Assembly: GCA_007121375.1 (NCBI GenBank)
Contig: SKLX01000099.1
Span: 1 to 10,190 of the forward strand
Source of the DNA: Bacillota bacterium
Lineage (GTDB): Bacteria; Bacillota; Dethiobacteria; SKNC01
DNA: 10,190 nucleotides
Direction: 5' to 3'
In this document: positions 6,258 to 10,190 of the stretch, in pieces
Numbering within the stretch: position 1 is the stretch's first letter
Layout of the letters: each line of letters begins with the position of its first letter
The notes under the pieces: generated by a model
Database searches by the model: none
What the model saw: only the letters and a program-made list of their open reading frames with translations
What the model was told of the DNA's origin: nothing
Made by a program: the position numbers and the translations under genes

Positions 6258-6917
6258 TTGAACATCGTGGAAGCTTATGTTGGCGAATATGCAAGCGGCA
6301 AGAGTGAAAATGCTGTAAATAGAGCCCTGGAACTGGTTGAACAAGGAAGAAGGGTGACCCTGGTTGATTTAGATCTGGTTGAGCCCTTTTATACCCTTCG
6401 CCCCCTAAAGAAAACGCTGGAAAGTAAAGGGGTCAGGGTAATAGCCTGGGAAACTAAAGAAACTTTCGGCCTGGGTGAAGCCGGGTATGTTTTAAAGCCT
6501 GAGATGAGGTGGGCCCTTCGCAGGGAAGGGGACATTATTTTTGATGTAGGTTATGGTATCCAGGGAATAAAGATTTTTAACCTGATAGAAGGGTTATGGG
6601 AAAACGAAGACCTGAAAATATACGTGGTAGTTAATATCAGCCGTCCTATGACTTCTTCTGTGGAGGATATTATTACTTATCTCAGTAGCTTTAAAAAGGT
6701 TGATGGGTTAATAAACAACAGTCATCTGGGGGAACAGACGGACCTGGATATAATTCAGGAAGGTGCCTGTATTGTAGGGGAGGTAAGCCGACTCACCCAA
6801 ATTCCTGTTATTGCCTCCACCATGGAGAAGACTTTTGCTGCCCTGGTAGGCAGTGAATCATTTATGGGATTTCCGGTTAGATATATAGAACGATATATGC
6901 CTCAAACATTTTGGTAA
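6258..6917 (+). CDS. P-loop ATP-binding protein of unknown function (CobQ/MinD/ParA-like)
   Basis: A 219-residue soluble protein with a nucleotide-binding fold. Visible: a Walker A loop GEYASGKS at residues 9-16; the strand and loop VTLVDLDLVEPFY (33-45), where D37 or D39 would take the Walker A' aspartate role; and a Walker B-like strand IIFDVGYG with D96. The strands VVVNISRP and VDGLINNSH follow as in the SIMIBI class. It lacks the second-position lysine of the deviant Walker A (KGGxGK) of true MinD/ParA proteins, so I do not call it either. There are no metal-binding cysteine clusters. The start is TTG 6258 behind GGGGGGAA (6245-6252). It has a strong promoter of its own and a terminator, yet sits just before the 2-oxoacid:ferredoxin oxidoreductase genes, which makes a supporting role for that enzyme possible but unproven. 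Confidence 0.85.
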   Translation: MNIVEAYVGEYASGKSENAVNRALELVEQGRRVTLVDLDLVEPFYTLRPLKKTLESKGVRVIAWETKETFGLGEAGYVLKPEMRWALRREGDIIFDVGYGIQGIKIFNLIEGLWENEDLKIYVVVNISRPMTSSVEDIITYLSSFKKVDGLINNSHLGEQTDLDIIQEGACIVGEVSRLTQIPVIASTMEKTFAALVGSESFMGFPVRYIERYMPQTFW

Positions 6918-6952
6918 TAATTAAACAGCTCTTGCTGTTTAATTATATTTTT
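6917..6952 (+). terminator. Intrinsic terminator between the ATPase and the oxidoreductase operon
   Basis: ATAATTAAACAGC (6917-6929) pairs perfectly over 13 bp with its complement at 6934-6946 around a TCTT loop, then a TATTTTT tract. Its left arm begins at the last base of the stop codon. Any transcript from the 6117 promoter must pass it to reach the oxidoreductase genes. Confidence 0.85.
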
Positions 6953-6959
6953 AAATCCT

Positions 6960-6980
6960 TATAGGGTTGTAAAGCCTATA
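6960..6980. repeat. Short inverted repeat before the oxidoreductase operon
   Basis: TATAGG (6960-6965) and CCTATA (6975-6980) form a 6-bp inverted repeat with a 9-nt centre, between the terminator and the ribosome binding site at 6984-6991. It could be an operator or a small RNA stem. The arms are short and no regulator gene is adjacent, so the role is open. Confidence 0.35.
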
Positions 6981-6999
6981 TCCAAGGAGGTGTTAAATT

Positions 7000-8109
7000 T
7001 TGGAGAAACCCATTGTGGAAGAAAAAAGGGTATTTATGACGGGGAATGAAGTTGTGGCCTGGGGAGCTATAGCCGCCCAGGCAGATATAATGTATGGTTA
7101 CCCCATAACTCCCCAAAATGAAATCATGCATTACTGGACCCGGCTGGCTCCGAAATATCAAAAGAAATTTTTGCAGACAGAAGATGAGCTATCTGCAGGA
7201 TTTGCAACCATAGGCGGGGTTATAGCTGGCAAAAAGGCTTTTTCAGCCACTGCAGGCCCCGGGAATACCCTCTTTCAAGAGCCTGTATCCATGGCTGAAA
7301 TGATGCGCATTCCCATGGTAGTAGTTATCCAGCAGAGGGGAGGTCCTTCTACAGCTACCGTTATATATTCCCAGCAGGAAGTAAACATGACTACTTATGG
7401 TGGTAACGGTGAAGGTATGCGGATAGTTTATTCTACTGCCAGCCACCAGGAGCTTTTTGACTGTATGATCAAAGCATTTAATAATGCCTGGAAATACAGA
7501 TTTCCTACCTTTGTTTTGGGAGATGGTTACCAGGCTAAAATGAGGGAACCCCTGGTAATGTATGATCCCCAGGACCGGGGAATTGAACTGATCGAACCGG
7601 AAATTATAATTGGGAAAGAAGGTGTTCCAGGAAGAGATAGAGATCCTGTTTTTCTCAGGAACGCTTACAGCATGGAAGAGGAACTTTATGATGTTTTAAT
7701 GCCTACCATTGAAGAATATGACAGGATAGCACCGGAAATAACTGAATACCATTCCTTCTCCTGTGAGGATGCTGACCTGATTATTGTAGCCCACGGTATA
7801 GTAAGCCGGGCTGCCGTTGCAGCGGTAGAGGACCTTCGAAAAGAAGGAGTTAAGGTAGGAGTATTTAGACCTGTAACCCTGAGACCTTTCCCCGAAGAAG
7901 CCTTGAGGGAAGTAGCAGGAATAACTCCAAATTTTCTGGTTGTTGAATCTTCCAATGGACAAATGGCCAGGTTATTTAAAGAAGCCCTTTTCGGTATGGA
8001 AGTTAAAATGGATACCATATTTAAACCAGGGGTAGGCATTACCTCAGAAGAAATTGTGCAACAAGTTAAAAACATAGCCGATAGTGGTATAAAAACAACT
8101 ATTAAATAA
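7000..8109 (+). CDS. 2-oxoacid:ferredoxin oxidoreductase, alpha subunit
   Basis: Subunit of a cytoplasmic, oxygen-sensitive enzyme that converts a 2-oxoacid plus CoA to acyl-CoA and CO2 while reducing ferredoxin (Por/Kor/Vor superfamily). The 369-residue chain carries the pyrimidine-binding and C-terminal transketolase-like domains. Visible: GNEVVAWGAIAA (15-26), the hallmark YPITP (34-38), the acidic QTEDELSAGFA stretch (59-69), ATAGPGNTLFQEP (83-95), RGGPST (113-118) and a C-terminal domain from about 256. The start is TTG 7000 with an excellent AAGGAGGTG (6984-6992). The gene order alpha-beta-gamma-ferredoxin marks a four-subunit enzyme. Whether the substrate is pyruvate, 2-oxoglutarate or a branched-chain oxoacid cannot be decided. 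The sequence after the RGGPST motif (ATVIYSQQE) differs from the STG-type continuation I associate with 2-oxoglutarate enzymes. Confidence 0.93.
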   Translation: MEKPIVEEKRVFMTGNEVVAWGAIAAQADIMYGYPITPQNEIMHYWTRLAPKYQKKFLQTEDELSAGFATIGGVIAGKKAFSATAGPGNTLFQEPVSMAEMMRIPMVVVIQQRGGPSTATVIYSQQEVNMTTYGGNGEGMRIVYSTASHQELFDCMIKAFNNAWKYRFPTFVLGDGYQAKMREPLVMYDPQDRGIELIEPEIIIGKEGVPGRDRDPVFLRNAYSMEEELYDVLMPTIEEYDRIAPEITEYHSFSCEDADLIIVAHGIVSRAAVAAVEDLRKEGVKVGVFRPVTLRPFPEEALREVAGITPNFLVVESSNGQMARLFKEALFGMEVKMDTIFKPGVGITSEEIVQQVKNIADSGIKTTIK

Positions 8110-8150
8110 ATGGCTGCCACAGCTAAAAAAACTTACAAGGGGGTTTGTTA

Positions 8151-8900
8151 ATGGAAGCAACGGTCATGCCCAGATCATGGAACCTGGAAACGAAGCCACA
8201 TAAATTTTGCCCGGGGTGCGGTCACGGTTTGGTTCTCAGAGCCTTGGGTGAAGCTATAGACGAATTGGATATTCAAGACAGATCAGTATTCGGTTGTGAT
8301 ATTGGATGTTCCCTTTTAGCGTGGGACTTTTTTAACCTTGATTCGGTGCAGACCCATCATGGAAGAACCGTCCCCGTTGTAGTTGGGCTGGTCCGGGCCA
8401 ATCCTAATCTGATAGGTATAGCTTATATGGGAGACGGAGGAGGATATGCCATTGGTGCTCAGCACCTTGTTAATTCTGCTAACAGAAACGACAAAATATT
8501 GGTGGTGCTGGTTAACAATACCAACTACGGAATGACTGGTGGTCAAATGGCTCCCACCACTTTGCCCGACCAGGTGACAGAGACAACTCCTTATGGAAGA
8601 AATATAATGGAAACAGGAGCCCCCACCCAGGGCGCTGAAATGGTAACTGCCATAACTCCTGAAGGAGCTTATGTGGCCCGGGGCACAGTAGCCAAGATGA
8701 ATAGGCTTAAAAAGATGTTTAAAAGGGCCCTGCTAAATGTGGCGGAGGGGAATGGATTTTCTTTTATAGAGATATTATCTACTTGTCCTACAAACTGGAG
8801 AACGAATGCCAGGGATACATGGAAATTCCTGGAGGAGGACATGACTAAATACTTTAAGGTGGGTGAACTAAAAGTACCCCCCACATTAAAGGAGGAATAG
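8151..8900 (+). CDS. 2-oxoacid:ferredoxin oxidoreductase, beta (thiamine pyrophosphate) subunit
   Basis: The subunit that binds thiamine pyrophosphate and Mg2+. At 249 residues it shows CPGCGHG at 20-26, the thiamine-pyrophosphate motif beginning GDG at 94-96 and ending NN at 122-123, then YGMTGGQMAPTT (126-137), a signature of this family. C20, C23 and a later cysteine (C49, C53 or C212 are available) may hold the subunit's [4Fe-4S] cluster, as in related enzymes. ATG 8151 is preferred: AAGGGGG (8137-8143) lies 7 nt upstream. An in-frame TTG at 8145 would be almost on the ribosome binding site. The gap of 41 nt from the alpha subunit holds no terminator, so these genes are one operon. The ribosome binding site of the gamma gene (8888-8895) is inside this gene's last codons. 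Confidence 0.94.
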   Translation: MEATVMPRSWNLETKPHKFCPGCGHGLVLRALGEAIDELDIQDRSVFGCDIGCSLLAWDFFNLDSVQTHHGRTVPVVVGLVRANPNLIGIAYMGDGGGYAIGAQHLVNSANRNDKILVVLVNNTNYGMTGGQMAPTTLPDQVTETTPYGRNIMETGAPTQGAEMVTAITPEGAYVARGTVAKMNRLKKMFKRALLNVAEGNGFSFIEILSTCPTNWRTNARDTWKFLEEDMTKYFKVGELKVPPTLKEE

Positions 8901-8905
8901 TTTCT

Positions 8906-9574
8906 GTGGATAAACTAGTAAGAATTGCTATCGCCGGCGAAGGTGGGCAGGGTGTCCAGTCTATTGCTGACATTCTAGCGGAAGCAGGAAATGAGGAAGG
9001 TAAAGAAGCTTTATATATTCCTAATTTCGGGATAGAGCAAAGGGGGGGCGTCTCTTTAGCTTATGTTCAAATTGGGGACAAGCTTATTGGTTCTCCTAAA
9101 TTTGAAGAAGGAGATGTGGTTGTAGCCCTCAGTGAAAGGGCAGTAAAAAGAATTATTTCTTATGTGGGGAGTAATACTATATTTGTATACGATAATTCTT
9201 TAATTGTTATTCCAGAGGTTACAGAGGAAATTGAAAATATGCCTTCATACCAGGCTATGGATACCAATAAAGAAAAGGAACTTTTCAGGGAAAAAATTAA
9301 TAATTCTATACACATTCAAAAAACTGCTGCTACTGTAACAGGTGTTCCTGCTACTGACCTGGCTAAAAGAGAACTTCATCCTCGGGTTTTTAATGTAATT
9401 GTTCTGGGAGCAGTGATTGAGGCAGCAAAAATAGTTAGTGAAGAAAGTGTTAAAAGAGCTATGGAAAACAATCTGGGGAGAAAATTCGAAAAAGACCCGG
9501 CATTAAGAGAATTAAATCATAAAGCGTTACATAAGGGCATTGAAATTATCAGGAAAGCCCTTGTAAGGAGTTGA
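8906..9574 (+). CDS. 2-oxoacid:ferredoxin oxidoreductase, gamma subunit
   Basis: A 222-residue protein of the Por/Kor gamma family, which helps form the CoA-binding part of the complex. Visible: the glycine-rich GEGGQGV loop (11-17) after the first strand, FGIEQRGGVSLAYVQIG (41-57) with its RGG motif, and SPKFEEGDVVVALS (63-76). The family core resumes at about 150 with KTAATVTGVPATDLA and the NVIVLGAVIEAA helix. It is somewhat longer than many gamma subunits (about 180-190); the excess seems to lie in the charged segment at about 105-148. The start is GTG 8906, 5 nt after the beta stop, with AAAGGAGG at 8888-8895. Close spacing on both sides implies coupled translation and equal dosage with its partners. 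Confidence 0.92.
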   Translation: MDKLVRIAIAGEGGQGVQSIADILAEAGNEEGKEALYIPNFGIEQRGGVSLAYVQIGDKLIGSPKFEEGDVVVALSERAVKRIISYVGSNTIFVYDNSLIVIPEVTEEIENMPSYQAMDTNKEKELFREKINNSIHIQKTAATVTGVPATDLAKRELHPRVFNVIVLGAVIEAAKIVSEESVKRAMENNLGRKFEKDPALRELNHKALHKGIEIIRKALVRS

Positions 9575-9578
9575 TAAT

Positions 9579-9857
9579 ATGTCTTTAACTTCCGATTCAA
9601 TTCGATTTATTGGTAAAAAAGGATACTTTAATATTTTTCCTCAACTGTGTAAGGGATGCGGCCTCTGTAAAGAGAAATGCCCCTATGATGCTTTGGACTG
9701 GTCAGATGAACTGGGGATATACGGTACTCCTATTGTAGAACCCTATATGGATAAATGTACTGCCTGTGGATTATGTGAAAAATCCTGTCCCGACTGTGCT
9801 ATCTTTATTGAGAAGAAAAAGAAGGCAAAAAGGAAAGAGGAAAAGATTAAAAGTTAG
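9579..9857 (+). CDS. 2-oxoacid:ferredoxin oxidoreductase, delta (2x[4Fe-4S] ferredoxin) subunit
   Basis: A 92-residue ferredoxin-like electron-transfer subunit that should pass electrons from the thiamine/cluster site to free ferredoxin. Two complete CxxCxxCxxxCP motifs are present: C24, C27, C30, C34 and C60, C63, C66, C70. There is one extra cysteine, C73. The 25-residue spacer between them is longer than in short clostridial ferredoxins and usual for delta subunits. The end is strongly basic and lysine-rich (residues 79-91). The start is ATG 9579, only 4 nt after the gamma stop, with AAGGAG at 9565-9570. The placing of the ferredoxin last, after alpha-beta-gamma, is less common than delta-alpha-beta orders but known. 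A terminator follows, so this is the last gene of the operon. Confidence 0.94.
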   Translation: MSLTSDSIRFIGKKGYFNIFPQLCKGCGLCKEKCPYDALDWSDELGIYGTPIVEPYMDKCTACGLCEKSCPDCAIFIEKKKKAKRKEEKIKS

Positions 9858-9889
9858 TAATATGGAGTAATTTTAACTATATTTATTCT

Positions 9890-9917
9890 AATGGCATGTA
9901 AATGCCATTCTTTTTTT
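9890..9917 (+). terminator. Intrinsic terminator of the oxidoreductase operon
   Basis: AATGGCAT (9890-9897) pairs with ATGCCATT (9902-9909) around a GTAA loop, followed by C and seven Ts (9911-9917). The T tract then appears to double as upstream AT-rich DNA of the next promoter. Confidence 0.92.
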
Positions 9918-9964
9918 AGATGTTTTTTTAGAGTCTTGACAAGAAAAATAAAACATGCTAATAT
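9911..9964 (+). promoter_or_regulatory. Strong rRNA-type promoter with T-tract upstream element
   Basis: A perfect -35 TTGACA (9936-9941), a 17-nt spacer and -10 TAATAT (9959-9964) with an extended TG at 9956-9957. Two T tracts (9911-9917 and 9923-9929), about one helical turn apart, lie roughly at -60 to -54 and -48 to -42, where alpha-subunit UP elements sit in rRNA promoters. Transcription should start near 9971. Followed by boxA, this is best read as an rRNA operon promoter. Confidence 0.85.
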
Positions 9965-9970
9965 ATAACC

Positions 9971-10190
9971 CGTGCCTCAAAAGAGGCGGTATTAAGCCTC
10001 TGACAAATGGGGCACTGTTCTTTGAAAACTAAACAGGACTCACACGAATACCTTCGGTACCCAACCGGAGGTAAAAAAACCAAGGGCTCCAGTGAAAGCT
10101 GGTGACCCTGTGGATTCCTAAAGCCCTGTAGTTTTTAATAAATTACAGGCAAGTTCTGTAAAGCAGGACGCTACAGTAAATTAGCCTTCT
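9971..10190 (+). ncRNA. Leader of an rRNA operon (5' external spacer, cut by the window end)
   Basis: Transcribed spacer that should precede a 16S rRNA gene; no 16S 5' end is reached. Support is the strong promoter, the boxA, and the phrase TTCTTTGAAAACTAAACAG, which is typical of Bacillota rRNA leaders and spacers. It is rich in stems. These are 9972-9978 with 10009-10015 (enclosing GAGGC/GCCTC), 10049-10058 with 10064-10073 (10 bp, ACCCA loop), 10083-10088 with 10122-10127 (enclosing CCAG/CTGG), 10125-10130 with 10144-10149, and 10156-10160 with 10172-10176. The last two families share a repeated CTGTA/TACAG sequence and could re-pair with each other. There is no open reading frame of note. 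The leader already runs more than 200 nt, longer than in B. subtilis. Confidence 0.7.
10016..10025 (+). promoter_or_regulatory. boxA antitermination element
   Basis: TGTTCTTTGA matches the boxA element of Bacillota rRNA leaders, bound as RNA by NusB with ribosomal protein S10 to make RNA polymerase resist Rho-dependent and early termination. It begins directly after the closing base of the 9972-10015 stem. Confidence 0.8.

Noticed and set aside
6169..6261. A 30-codon leader ORF (ATG 6169, TGA 6259-6261) overlapping the TTG start of the ATPase gene
   Set aside because: No ribosome binding site precedes ATG 6169 and the peptide shows no recognisable regulatory run of codons. The overlap with the TTG could be chance.

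Overview
The window looks like chromosomal DNA of an anaerobic, endospore-forming, flagellated member of the Bacillota, most likely class Clostridia. Five things point there: the block dnaX-ebfC-recR-yaaL-bofA typical of that phylum, a sporulation gene (bofA), a chemoreceptor behind a flagellar-sigma-type promoter, a four-subunit 2-oxoacid:ferredoxin oxidoreductase, and many GTG/TTG starts behind strong AGGAGG-type ribosome binding sites. I cannot name the genus from the sequence.

Layout. All genes are on the + strand. Positions 34-3003 hold the DNA-maintenance block: dnaX (clamp loader), ebfC/yaaK (nucleoid-associated protein, overlapping the dnaX 3' end by 62 nt) and recR, closed by a terminator. 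Positions 3105-3686 hold yaaL (DUF2508) and bofA, closed by a hairpin that overlaps the bofA stop codon. Positions 3782-5927 are a one-gene unit: a sigma-28/SigD-like promoter, a Cache-HAMP-MCP chemoreceptor and a terminator. Positions 5928-6257 are a gene-free regulatory stretch with a very good sigma-A promoter. It drives a P-loop ATPase of unknown function (6258-6917), which ends in a 13-bp hairpin terminator. Positions 7000-9857 encode alpha, beta, gamma and a 2x[4Fe-4S] ferredoxin subunit of a 2-oxoacid:ferredoxin oxidoreductase, followed by a terminator. From 9911 to the end lies what looks like the promoter, boxA and structured leader of a ribosomal RNA operon whose 16S gene would start beyond the window.

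How the parts relate. In Bacillus subtilis bofA is followed directly by an rRNA operon. Here the same order seems kept, but about 6.2 kb of chemotaxis and ferredoxin-metabolism genes sit between them. The oxidoreductase would decarboxylate a 2-oxoacid to an acyl-CoA and reduce ferredoxin, or run in reverse. The ATPase just upstream may serve it but is unproven.

The most notable signal is inside dnaX. An in-frame A AAA AAG slippery heptamer sits just after clamp-loader domain III, followed almost at once by a perfect 10-11 bp hairpin. A -1 slip there would give a short gamma-like protein of 394 residues, as in E. coli. Other items are an rRNA leader with mutually exclusive stems in front of boxA, and several start-codon corrections (ebfC 2072, recR GTG 2407, bofA TTG 3414, chemoreceptor 3877, beta subunit 8151).
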